From Moraxellaceae bacterium (GTDB lineage: Bacteria; Pseudomonadota; Gammaproteobacteria; Pseudomonadales; Moraxellaceae): 42,193 nt of DNA. The stretch is from assembly GCA_003543245.1 (NCBI GenBank), contig DPJB01000016.1:1-42193 (forward strand), in the 5' to 3' direction. Positions 32,305-39,570 of the stretch are shown one piece after another. The notes below the pieces were generated by a model. That model searched no databases and had not been told where the DNA came from. It saw nothing but the letters and a program-made list of their open reading frames with translations. The first letter of the stretch is position 1. Each line of letters opens with the position of its first letter. A program made the position numbers and the translations under genes.

Positions 32305-32721
32305 TCATGTGGTGATAAGGCAAGCGGCCCAGTATATGCCTATGCCCATTTGCACGGCGAACGCCGAGAAGCGCAGGGTGACGGCGGTGGAAGAGAGCGA
32401 GCTCAGGTGAATGAGTGACTGCACAACGCGCGCGCCAAGAAAGACATACGCCAGTGGATCGGTGAGGGCGGTCCTGTCGGCAACAATGGCAACCAGCATG
32501 AGGCCGCCAAAAATGGGCAGGCCCTCTATGCAGTTGGCATGCGCCCGCGCCAGACGCTGCATGAACGGAGAGAGGTTGGCGTTGTCCGGCATAAAGCCGT
32601 TGGCCGGCACAGCTTTGGTCAGCACCAGCCAGGACCGGATGGATTCCATGAGCACCAGAAGCAACAACGACCAGCTGATGAATCCGGTTAGGGCGATAAG
32701 GGTGGGGGTCATGGTATTCAT
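32305..32721 (-). CDS. MAPEG family membrane protein (second copy)
   Basis: About 138 residues from ATG 32721, after a GGGAA site; the frame extends upstream to 32769 without better support. MAPEG features are PDNANLSPFMQRLARAHANCIEGLPIFGGLMLVAI and DPLAYVFLGARVVQSLIHLSS, with the conserved Arg-His of the family. It has four membrane helices. It differs clearly from the MAPEG protein at 29325-29759, so it is not a recent duplicate. It lies 93 bp upstream of the lipocalin gene on the same strand. Confidence 0.85.
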   Translation of the reverse strand: MNTMTPTLIALTGFISWSLLLLVLMESIRSWLVLTKAVPANGFMPDNANLSPFMQRLARAHANCIEGLPIFGGLMLVAIVADRTALTDPLAYVFLGARVVQSLIHLSSLSSTAVTLRFSAFAVQMGIGIYWAACLITT

Positions 32722-32860
32722 GATGCGTTCCCTGATTTTTATTGATGATGTATGCAGCCATACATGCACCCTAAAAGTCTAGCGCGGTTTTGGACGCGTG
32801 CAGCCGACCGTTTTACGGCCTTAACACCAGTAAATGCCAGTGCGGATTTCAGTGCGGGTG

Positions 32861-33895
32861 TCAGCGTGTGCGCAGGCGGCTGGTGTTGACGATGTCGATG
32901 GCACGGGCGCGCAACTGGCCGCAGCCGCCGTCCACATCCTGACCAGCACTGTTGCGTACCTTGGTCAGCACGCCACGGCTGTGCAGGTAGCGGACAATCT
33001 CGATAATGCGGGGGCCGTCGGGGCGCTGGTAGTCGTCGCCTTCCAGGCTGTTGAAGGGGATGAGGTTGAGCACCGCGTACTTGCCCTTAAACAGGCGCAG
33101 GATTTCGTCCAGCTCGTCCTGACCGTCGTTGATGCCCTTGAGCAGCGTCCATTGGTACTGGATGGGATAGCCCACCGAGCGGGCATAGGCCTCTCCCAGC
33201 TCCATCAGATCGGCCGGGGCAATCTTCTGTGCCTTGGGCAGTAGGTGTTCACGCAGATCGGCTTTGGTGGTGTGCAGCGACAACGCCAGTGCCGGCTTGA
33301 CCAGTTGCTGCGGCAGGCGCTCGAACACACGCATGTCGCCCACGGTAGAGAACACCAGGTTCTTGTGGCCAATGCCGCCTTCCGTGCCCAGCAGGTCGAT
33401 GGCCTCCAGCACGTTGTCCAGATTGTGGGCCGGCTCGCCCATGCCCATGAACACCACCTTTTTTACCGGCCGTATCCGGCGCGCCAGCACCACCTGCGCC
33501 ATGATCTCCATGCTGCTCACCTGACGCAGCAGGCCACTCTTGCCGGTCATGCAGAAGCGGCAGCCCACCGCACAGCCCACCTGGGTAGACACGCACAGGC
33601 CATCACGGGGCAGCAGCACACTTTCCACCATCTGCCCGTCGGCCAGCGCTACCAGCAGACGCGCCGAGCCATCGGCCGCCGGGTACTGCGTATGGATACG
33701 GGCCAGCGCATCGAGCTCTTCCGTAATCTGCGGCAATGCCTTGCGCACCGCCAGCGGCAGGAAGTTTTCGGTAGGTTCGCGCCGGGTGCCGGTATCCAGC
33801 GGCTTGCCCTTTAGCCACGCACGCACAATTCGCCCGCGATGAACGGGCAGGGCGCTAAGGTCGGCGAGGCGTTGGGTAAGGTCGGAGATTCGCAT
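32861..33895 (-). CDS. RlmN-family radical SAM methyltransferase
   Basis: 344 residues. The radical-SAM cluster is CX3CX2C at Cys108, Cys112 and Cys115 (VGCAVGCRFCMTG). The two extra cysteines used by RlmN to methylate RNA are also present: Cys101 (LCVSTQVG) and Cys325 (DVDGGCGQL). Other blocks are VFMGMGEPAHNLDNV, STVGDM, LALSLHTT and YQWTLLKGIND. RlmN makes m2A in 23S rRNA and tRNA; this version is shorter than E. coli RlmN (about 380), so it may be a paralogue. It borders the cassette array and is the last core gene before it. Confidence 0.88.
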   Translation of the reverse strand: MRISDLTQRLADLSALPVHRGRIVRAWLKGKPLDTGTRREPTENFLPLAVRKALPQITEELDALARIHTQYPAADGSARLLVALADGQMVESVLLPRDGLCVSTQVGCAVGCRFCMTGKSGLLRQVSSMEIMAQVVLARRIRPVKKVVFMGMGEPAHNLDNVLEAIDLLGTEGGIGHKNLVFSTVGDMRVFERLPQQLVKPALALSLHTTKADLREHLLPKAQKIAPADLMELGEAYARSVGYPIQYQWTLLKGINDGQDELDEILRLFKGKYAVLNLIPFNSLEGDDYQRPDGPRIIEIVRYLHSRGVLTKVRNSAGQDVDGGCGQLRARAIDIVNTSRLRTR

Positions 33896-33959
33896 GGGGG
33901 GCGAATGCTACCACCGGGGTGTGGGGGTGGTCATGCGGTGTGGGTGCTGGCCATTGCGC

Positions 33960-33977
33960 CTGTAGCGAATGGTTAGC
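33960..33977 (-). other. Partial attC-like left end after the COG4339 gene
   Basis: On the minus strand, three bases after the stop, GGCTAACCATTCGCTA strongly resembles the left end of the attC at 38898-38972 (GCTAACAATTCGCTCAAG). A matching right arm before the RlmN-family gene was not found, so the site may be truncated at the array boundary. Confidence 0.4.
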
Positions 33978-33980
33978 CTT

Positions 33981-34589
33981 CTAACTGCTTGAGCACCAGG
34001 CCAGATTATCTCTGGCCTGGTGCTCAAGCGCCTCACGCAGTCTGGGCGTGTTGTAGATGGGTTGGCGCGCAAGAAACTCTGCCAGAACAGTCCGGCGCTT
34101 GCTGCGAAAGAGAGGGGCGGGCACCCAGCTGTATTCTGCCCGAACCTGTTCCTCATACTCCATAAAGCGCGGACGCGGCGCCCCAAGGATGGACAGGTCT
34201 ATATCAACGAGCAGCATCTGATCCTGACCTTCCGGCAGAACGGAGTGCCGGGTAGCAAGAATGTGATTCCTGATCCGCCCGATCCTGTCCGCAGAGACTC
34301 CAGCCTTGCGCAATTCGGCCTCGGCCCACTCGGCACTCTTGAGTTCATTGTCGCTAGCCTTGACGTCATACACGGCGTCATGGAACCAGAGCGAAATTTC
34401 TACTTCTGCGGGCTCAATCGCCAGATCAAGGTGGCGCTCAAGCAGCGCCAGGCATTCAGAAAGATGCTGGACAGTGTGGTACTTCCGTTGAGGCTCGGCA
34501 TATGCAGAAAGCAACTCCTGCATCAGGGCGAGACCATCGCCCTGTGCATGAAGGCCCATCCAGCAACGTTTCCATGATGACTGCAGCAT
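33981..34589 (-). CDS. Predicted metal-dependent HD-like hydrolase (COG4339 type)
   Basis: 202 residues; AAAGGA lies five bases before ATG 34589. COG4339 signature elements are RKYHTVQHLSECLALLERH, the HD pair in LWFHDAVYD, ASDNELKSAEWAEAELRKAG, HILATRHS and VDIDLSILGAP. It should be a divalent-metal phosphohydrolase of unknown substrate. It starts 24 bases after the small partner of the PHP-ATPase, apparently in the same cassette transcript. Its last ~15 codons are formed by an 18-bp perfect inverted repeat, and its final WCSSS residues look non-family. Confidence 0.82.
   Translation of the reverse strand: MLQSSWKRCWMGLHAQGDGLALMQELLSAYAEPQRKYHTVQHLSECLALLERHLDLAIEPAEVEISLWFHDAVYDVKASDNELKSAEWAEAELRKAGVSADRIGRIRNHILATRHSVLPEGQDQMLLVDIDLSILGAPRPRFMEYEEQVRAEYSWVPAPLFRSKRRTVLAEFLARQPIYNTPRLREALEHQARDNLAWCSSS
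33988..34028. repeat. Perfect 18-bp inverted repeat inside the 3' end of the COG4339 gene
   Basis: Arms at 33988-34005 and 34011-34028 (CTTGAGCACC...CAGA / TCTGG...GCTCAAG) enclose a 5-base loop. It is GC-rich but has no T-tract on either side. The end CTCAAGCAGTTAG on the minus strand resembles the right end of an attC site. Confidence 0.85.
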
Positions 34590-34613
34590 GTTTTCCTTTG
34601 GGAGGTAGCAATA

Positions 34614-34904
34614 TCAAGCTTTATACTTCTCGTATGCATCTAAGTATAGGCGCTCAGATTCATCACGGAACTGGTTTCGCTTTATATTTAACTCACTAAG
34701 CTTTCCACCAATACTTTTATAGATTATTTGGTGGGCTTGGTTTTTTAGTTCTGCTTCATTGTATTCATCGATTTCAAAATCATCTTTCAATGCCAAGTTA
34801 ACTAATCTCAATAAGACCGTCTTATCAATTTTGTCTATAGTTTCGTAGTCGCCATCATCGGTCAAAAAATAGCCTTGGTTATTATCAATTTTTAATGCTT
34901 TCAT
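34614..34904 (-). CDS. Small acidic protein coupled to the PHP-ABC ATPase
   Basis: 96 residues from ATG 34904, which has a GAGGCGG site and overlaps the end of the ATPase gene by 20 bp; a start at 34937 would overlap by 53 bp. The text is mixed-charge, acidic and helical (KTVLLRLVNLALKDDFEIDEYNEAELKNQAHQIIYKSIGGKL...RDESERLYLDAYEKY). It has no membrane or signal segment. No known domain is recognised. The overlap implies translational coupling and probably a complex with the ATPase, like the small middle components of ABC-type conflict systems. Confidence 0.75.
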   Translation of the reverse strand: MKALKIDNNQGYFLTDDGDYETIDKIDKTVLLRLVNLALKDDFEIDEYNEAELKNQAHQIIYKSIGGKLSELNIKRNQFRDESERLYLDAYEKYKA

Positions 34905-36921
34905 ATCCGCCTCTTCTCTCCACGTACGCAGCTTCACCTGCTTCCAACGAATCCATGGTTACTTGGAAGTTATTTATTTTTTTTCCGTCAACAGAGCAAA
35001 GCTCTTTATCAGATGGGTGCCCTGAGTATCTTCTGTACACAATTTTACCCTCTTCAATTTCTTTGGATGTATACACTATATAATTCGCATTAATTGATGC
35101 TCCAACTGTGCTATTGTGCGTGACAACAACCACAGGCATATTCATCGATATTTCCTTTAACATTTGATTAACCTCACTCTTCAAGAAAAGGTTATCAAAT
35201 GAAGATTCGGGCTCATCTATCAATAGATAGTCAAAATTTTGAGCATCTTTAATTTCTTGTAGTAACCGAAATTCAGACCTTTCACCGCCAGAAACTTTAA
35301 AACCATCTTTATTTAATATTTCGTACTCAATGCATGCAAAATACTTATAGAACTCGGATGGGGTCAGATATTCATTTCCCTTTAGGGCGACCAGATATTT
35401 ATACGGGTTAGAGTACTCTTTGTACGCATCACTAAAGGCTACTTTTTGGCCGCTTACATTCTTGACCTCACCAGGTCCTTCAAAGGCTCGCTGCTTACAA
35501 ACAACTTTGAATCCCTGAAAGCTCTCCTCATATATGACTTTATCAACCTGCAGCAGCTTTGCAATTTCGCTAAATTTGAGGGTCTTTTTGTGTTCAAGCA
35601 TTACCTTGTATAAGTCAACATCTTTAACTTGAGTTGCTGATGTTCTGAGCTGAAGTTTGTTTTTAACATCCCGCACGATGTCATTAACTACGACCTTCTT
35701 TTTTCTTTCTAGTGCCTTAGACCATAGATGATCTATTAATTCACATGCTAGCGCCTTCAAGTTGTTTTGATCTACATGCCTATCAATAATTTCTCGGTAC
35801 TCAATATTTTCTATTAACTGGCGCACAGAACCAATCAAGTCATTAAGCGGTTTATCTGTGCCAACGTCAAATTGTGTTTCATTAAATAGGGCTACCCTAG
35901 AAAAGGCGTCAAGCTTTTCAGCTTCTTCAGCCAATTTTAAAAGAGTTTCTAGGTAATCCTCTACTCTCCGCTTATTAATCCCAAGGTCGACGTTCAATAT
36001 ATCATCTAAAACGGCCTTAAATGGACTTAGGTGCTTATCCACAAACGTGCTCTTCTTGCGAGCGACATCGGCATTGAACTCTTTTTCATAGTTGTCATCA
36101 TTTCTCTGAACAAGAGAGAATTGATAAATATATTTTACATTTTCACAATCTTTGCTTATCTGATTTAAAGTTACAGTCTTCCCTGAAGATCTTGCGCCAA
36201 GCACGATATTCAATCCGGTGGATAGTTTTTGGCCATCATCAAAAACCTGAAATAGAGAGTTTCCTTCCGATCTAGATAAAGCAACTTTGCTTCTATCACG
36301 TAGGCTAAACTTCAATGATTTTATGGATAAATCACCGCAATCAATGTATGTTTGTCTTGTCGGAAACGTTCTCATTCCCTCGCTAATTCGAGCGTCACTA
36401 AAAATAACTGGTGTTATTTCGGTTTCATCTTTTGCCATACGAATAAATTTTTTGGGACTATCAACCTCGCCAGCAGATATAAAATCTCGAATCCGCTCAA
36501 GCGTATCTCCTGAGATGGCGGGCCTTTTTTCATAATGAGGGATGATTAAATATTGATTAAGGTCGCCAAAAATATTAACCAAATCGTCAGCAGTTATTGA
36601 ATCTCCAATGGCCCTAATTTTCTTTGATACGGCACTGGTTTTTAGTTGAAAATCATTCAGGTTTTCATTTTCTGAAATAACAAGGACATGGCCTTTATCC
36701 AAATTAATTTCTATGCCTGGAAATACGATGCAGTCCAGCTCTTTAGTAATTTCGTTGAACTGGTTCAGGTCAAATATGTCATGATTTGTTATGGCTATGG
36801 CATCTAGTTTAGCTGAATTGATATATTCAATTAATTTCTCTATTGAGAATGTAAAGTGCGCATCGCTAATTGTAGGTATGGTGTGCATATGAAGATCAAT
36901 TTTTTTCAATGTCCGCTCCAT
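34885..36921 (-). CDS. PHP-domain phosphoesterase fused to an ABC/SMC-type ATPase
   Basis: 678 residues (674 if the TTG at 36909, which has a GGAG site, is the start: it gives the classic KKIDLHMHT opening). The N-terminal PHP domain has metal-binding residues in HMH (11-13), NHD (46-48), PGIE (68-71), H78, H129 and SDAR (D176). The ATPase has Walker A GARSSGKT (242-249), signature SGGERSE (544-550), Walker B YLLIDEPESSFD (565-576) and H-loop THNS (601-604), with a ~290-residue helical insert. The domain order resembles known PHP-ATPase defence proteins (TrlF-like), but this is inference. The gene is very AT-rich, a cassette cargo. Confidence 0.85.
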   Translation of the reverse strand: MERTLKKIDLHMHTIPTISDAHFTFSIEKLIEYINSAKLDAIAITNHDIFDLNQFNEITKELDCIVFPGIEINLDKGHVLVISENENLNDFQLKTSAVSKKIRAIGDSITADDLVNIFGDLNQYLIIPHYEKRPAISGDTLERIRDFISAGEVDSPKKFIRMAKDETEITPVIFSDARISEGMRTFPTRQTYIDCGDLSIKSLKFSLRDRSKVALSRSEGNSLFQVFDDGQKLSTGLNIVLGARSSGKTVTLNQISKDCENVKYIYQFSLVQRNDDNYEKEFNADVARKKSTFVDKHLSPFKAVLDDILNVDLGINKRRVEDYLETLLKLAEEAEKLDAFSRVALFNETQFDVGTDKPLNDLIGSVRQLIENIEYREIIDRHVDQNNLKALACELIDHLWSKALERKKKVVVNDIVRDVKNKLQLRTSATQVKDVDLYKVMLEHKKTLKFSEIAKLLQVDKVIYEESFQGFKVVCKQRAFEGPGEVKNVSGQKVAFSDAYKEYSNPYKYLVALKGNEYLTPSEFYKYFACIEYEILNKDGFKVSGGERSEFRLLQEIKDAQNFDYLLIDEPESSFDNLFLKSEVNQMLKEISMNMPVVVVTHNSTVGASINANYIVYTSKEIEEGKIVYRRYSGHPSDKELCSVDGKKINNFQVTMDSLEAGEAAYVERRGGYESIKN

Positions 36922-36973
36922 AAGAAATTAGAAAAAATAAAGTTCGAAACGTGAATTTGTAGAAGGCCGTAGA

Positions 36974-37042
36974 GCGCTGGAATTAAGGAAGCGTTTTTGG
37001 CGCAGGCCAAGAACGTCGCGCCTTGAGTGGGTTGCTAAGCGC
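36974..37042 (-). other. Degenerate attC-like palindrome
   Basis: A 69-bp region after the GIY-YIG stop with paired outer arms (36974-36978 / 37038-37042, GCGCT/AGCGC) and inner arms (36999-37003 / 37018-37022, GGCGC/GCGCC). The minus-strand start GCTTAGCAACCCACTCAAGGCG resembles an attC left end. The right core box is not conserved. Confidence 0.4.
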
Positions 37043-37054
37043 CGGCTGCAGGTA

Positions 37055-38236
37055 TTAGTCTCTAGATTCAGGAACCCGAACATATGTTTTCCTCTCAATG
37101 ACTCGTTGGACCTGCTGAATATTTCTGGCGCCAACTTGAGTGGCAATCTGCTCTGCGCTGGCGCCACCGGCCGCCAGAGACCTAATTGCAAAAACCTGCT
37201 CAATACTGAGCCTTCCTTCAGGTCCGCAGATTACTTTGAGTGCGTAGGAATCATCTTTCCAGTTTTTTGAAACCCACGGTGCAGGCAAACCTTTTCTTGG
37301 ATGTTCGCGGAGCCAAGCTTCAAGCACCCGCTCAACATTGTCCGGGGTTGGTATTGCGTTCTTGGCTATCCTTCCGTGTTCATGAAGGTAGGCGATACCT
37401 GCCCGACCTCCCGGTATCATGTTCAGCAACCTGTCATCATCCCAGTGAGCCGCGACAAAAGCCTCTTCAAGGTCTTGTATCTCAAGCAGACTAGGCGCAA
37501 CGCCCATTACCTTGTGATGTACATACGTAAGCCGACCCTGAACTGTACGCTCTCGATAGACCCGGTGAAACTTCAGCGGTGACCCCCGGTTGATTGCTGC
37601 TCGGTGCTCTGACCACCTTTTCTTCCAATCTCTAGCCGTAATCCCCACGTAAAACATTCCGTCATCCGGGTATTCCTGCCCAGATCCAAATATGTGCTGG
37701 TAAAGCGTAAATCGTTGACGCATTAATTTTTCAGCTACCCCTTTTTTCATAAGCACTAGCGGCGCCGTAAATAGCACTGCTGGGGCCTTTGCGGTTTTGG
37801 CAAGTTCCGAATACACCTTCAGGTCTTCAGGATCTAAGGTGTCTCCGCCTTTGGCCAATGCACGCAGGGCGACGCTCTTATCAAAGACTGATGTCAAATT
37901 TGGATCTGACACTACCTCTAACCTCAGCCAAGGCTGCATGCTTTGAGGGTTTTGATTCTCGTCCTCTGACACAAGGCGGTGGCCTTCCTTGCGTTTATAT
38001 CGATCTAACGAGGCAGAGAAATAGTTCCAGGTACCATCCTTCAATAAGGCGATCACGTGAATCACAGGAAAGAACGACTCTGCGGAGAAGAAAGCAAATG
38101 GATTTTCAATGATCTTGCGTACTCGCTGGTCCTGCACTCCTTTCTGGACTAAATACGCGTCAAATTGACGAAGATGAGGGTGCAGCTCCTTTGGCGCGTA
38201 ATGACGGAATGCTTCCTTGTCGATGATTATCGTCAT
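37055..38236 (-). CDS. GIY-YIG nuclease domain protein (cassette cargo)
   Basis: 393 residues. A GIY-YIG-type core is seen around 181-260: HIFGSG, then MFYVGITARDWKKRWSEHRAAINRG (195-219), FHRVYRER, and LNMIPGGRAG. The N-terminal ~180 residues and the C-terminal ~90 (which include an HTH-like LAAGGASAEQIATQVGARNIQQVQRVIERKTY) are not recognised. It may cut DNA with specificity given by that C-terminal segment, or be a homing or defence nuclease. Its start overlaps the stop of an 8-codon leader cistron. It occupies its own cassette between attC-like sites. Confidence 0.72.
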   Translation of the reverse strand: MTIIIDKEAFRHYAPKELHPHLRQFDAYLVQKGVQDQRVRKIIENPFAFFSAESFFPVIHVIALLKDGTWNYFSASLDRYKRKEGHRLVSEDENQNPQSMQPWLRLEVVSDPNLTSVFDKSVALRALAKGGDTLDPEDLKVYSELAKTAKAPAVLFTAPLVLMKKGVAEKLMRQRFTLYQHIFGSGQEYPDDGMFYVGITARDWKKRWSEHRAAINRGSPLKFHRVYRERTVQGRLTYVHHKVMGVAPSLLEIQDLEEAFVAAHWDDDRLLNMIPGGRAGIAYLHEHGRIAKNAIPTPDNVERVLEAWLREHPRKGLPAPWVSKNWKDDSYALKVICGPEGRLSIEQVFAIRSLAAGGASAEQIATQVGARNIQQVQRVIERKTYVRVPESRD

Positions 38237-38259
38237 TTCTCTACCATCGCAATTTTCAC
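38233..38259 (-). CDS. Eight-codon leader cistron coupled to the GIY-YIG gene
   Basis: GTG at 38259 lies seven bases after a perfect GGAGG (38271-38267) and reads VKIAMVEK before a TGA that overlaps the ATG of the GIY-YIG gene (ATGA at 38236-38233). The nuclease gene itself has no good ribosome site. Short leader frames that supply translation to cassette genes are known from integrons, so this is a plausible coupling device. Confidence 0.6.
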   Translation of the reverse strand: MKIAMVEK

Positions 38260-38274
38260 GTTATTGCCTCCGGC

Positions 38275-38350
38275 GCCTAACGTTGGAGTTCAGGCCGACC
38301 GGTGACCGGCTTGCCTGATACTGGGATGCGCCTGGAACGAGTTTTTAGGT
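38275..38350 (-). other. attC recombination site between cassettes
   Basis: On the minus strand the right core is GTTAGGC (38281-38275), an exact GTTRRRY. The site folds: the right arm GCCTGAACTCC...GTTAGGC pairs with the left arm ACCTAAAAACTCGTTCCAGGC, and CAGGC/GCCTG form the inner stem. It is 76 bp long and lies eight bases after the preceding gene's stop. Confidence 0.7.
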
Positions 38351-38357
38351 TCGCACT

Positions 38358-38882
38358 CTACTTAGCTGCAATTTCAGAAAGAACCGCGTCCTTGTTTGAA
38401 TATATTTCCATTAGCTTTGCTGCCTCAATGGCGATGTTCTTTTTTCCTGCGACTAATGCCTTACGGGCGATATATGCAAGCGCCTCATCTTTACTCGAAT
38501 ATATTTCAATTTCTCGTGCAGCTCGGATTGCCGAGTTGTACTCACCGGCATCCGATGCATCTCTTGAGATGCCTTGAAGCGCCTGGGACTTGTTGGAGTA
38601 GACATTCATAAGCATAGCCGCCTCGATTCGGCTTTCGAAGCCGCCAGTCGATTGGCTGGTTACCTGCGGCAATGGAGCTTTAGAGACGCTATTGCTTGCC
38701 GCTACGGTATTCGGATTCGAATCAAGTTGATTATTGCTACTGCTCGGCAACGATTCAACAGTGACATGAGCCACCTGCACAACACTTGGTTCGTCATCAC
38801 TCAACTGATATATGAGTGCAACTGCCGCGATGAAAGTCCCAATGATCGTCGCTACCGCGGCTGATTTGTTCAGGATGCTCAT
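38358..38882 (-). CDS. Membrane-anchored protein with three exact 33-residue repeats (cassette cargo)
   Basis: 174 residues; ATG 38882 follows AGGA by about 8 bases. An N-terminal helix (AAVATIIGTFIAAVALIYQL) anchors the protein. A Ser/Asn-rich linker (about 30-80) follows, then three tandem units of 33, 33 and 26 residues built as AAxxxxIYSNKDxALxxIAxxAxxAG. The last unit is cut off by the stop. Such helix-pair repeats suggest a TPR- or Sel1-like superhelix on the outer face of the inner membrane. Relatives in other cassettes are expected but not checked. Confidence 0.7.
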   Translation of the reverse strand: MSILNKSAAVATIIGTFIAAVALIYQLSDDEPSVVQVAHVTVESLPSSSNNQLDSNPNTVAASNSVSKAPLPQVTSQSTGGFESRIEAAMLMNVYSNKSQALQGISRDASDAGEYNSAIRAAREIEIYSSKDEALAYIARKALVAGKKNIAIEAAKLMEIYSNKDAVLSEIAAK

Positions 38883-38897
38883 CAATCTTTCCTGTAG

Positions 38898-38972
38898 ATA
38901 TAACGTTTTAGCTAAGGGGCCCGGAGGCAGGCGGAGCCTGACACCGGGCCCCTCTTGAGCGAATTGTTAGCT
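38898..38972 (-). other. attC recombination site between cassettes
   Basis: The minus-strand left end AGCTAACAATTCGCTCAAG closely matches classical attC left ends. The central stem is AGGGGCCCGG/CCGGGCCCCT (38915-38924 / 38944-38953) with an inner CAGGC/GCCTG, and the right end is TTAGCTAAAACGTTATAT. The stop codon of the upstream gene (TAA, 38969-38967) lies inside the left core. Confidence 0.78.
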
Positions 38973-39479
38973 TTTTGATTTCACGGCCTTTTTAATAACT
39001 TGGGGAGTTTTCTCTGGTTCAATAATCTTGAACACTTTCTTGGAAAATTCAGAGGGGCTTACATCCTCTTTTAGTGGTCCCTGTAATTCATCAGTTAGTT
39101 CTGATCTTGGATCATCAGAGCATGTGACTTTAAGAAGGTCGTAGCCAACGGATTCTGGCGCGGCAGGCTTGTAATTAATATACTCGCGCGAACTATCTGA
39201 TTCATAACTTCCGTCACTTTTATAGCTGTAAATTGCTTTTGCTCCGAGTTCTTCATCTTTACATTTGAAGAGGTAAAGAACCTTTGATGATGCGCCGGTC
39301 TTGTCATAATACTGAGCCCAGCTTCTTTTTTGATTATTGCCATCATCTCTGATGCTATCCATATCTAAAAATGCTATCGATTCTTGTGAGATATGGACTA
39401 TCCACCAGTCGGCCCCATGCGAGATGCTGGAGATGCATAAGATCGCGAAAGTAAATATGATGCTTATAAATTGCCTCAT
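38967..39479 (-). CDS. Secreted surface-adhesin-E-like protein (cassette cargo)
   Basis: 170 residues from ATG 39479, with GAGG about 7 bases upstream. The signal peptide MRQFISIIFTFAILCISSISHGA is clear. The mature part starts DWWIVHISQESIAFLDMDSIRDDGNNQKRSWAQYYDK, the pattern of the adhesin protein E-like family (W.. D..S.R..G....W..Y). Its C-terminus is lysine-rich (KTPQVIKKAVKSKS), with cysteines at FKCKDEE and VTCSDDP. Function in the host is unknown; exported proteins of this type are frequent in cassette arrays. Confidence 0.65.
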   Translation of the reverse strand: MRQFISIIFTFAILCISSISHGADWWIVHISQESIAFLDMDSIRDDGNNQKRSWAQYYDKTGASSKVLYLFKCKDEELGAKAIYSYKSDGSYESDSSREYINYKPAAPESVGYDLLKVTCSDDPRSELTDELQGPLKEDVSPSEFSKKVFKIIEPEKTPQVIKKAVKSKS

Positions 39480-39499
39480 CTCGATGCCTCGATTCAAAA

Positions 39500-39570
39500 A
39501 GCTAACGTTAACTAGCCATCAAAACTGACGCCTCCAAATGCGTCACCTCTAATGGCTCAGCCTGTTTAAT
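39500..39570 (-). other. attC recombination site
   Basis: A palindrome of two stem segments: AGCCAT (39514-39519) with ATGGCT, and TGACGC with GCGTCA, separated by unpaired AACTAC-like bulges as in attC. The minus-strand right end is GTTAACGTTAGCT. The adhesin-E-like gene begins about 20 bases after it. Confidence 0.6.
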
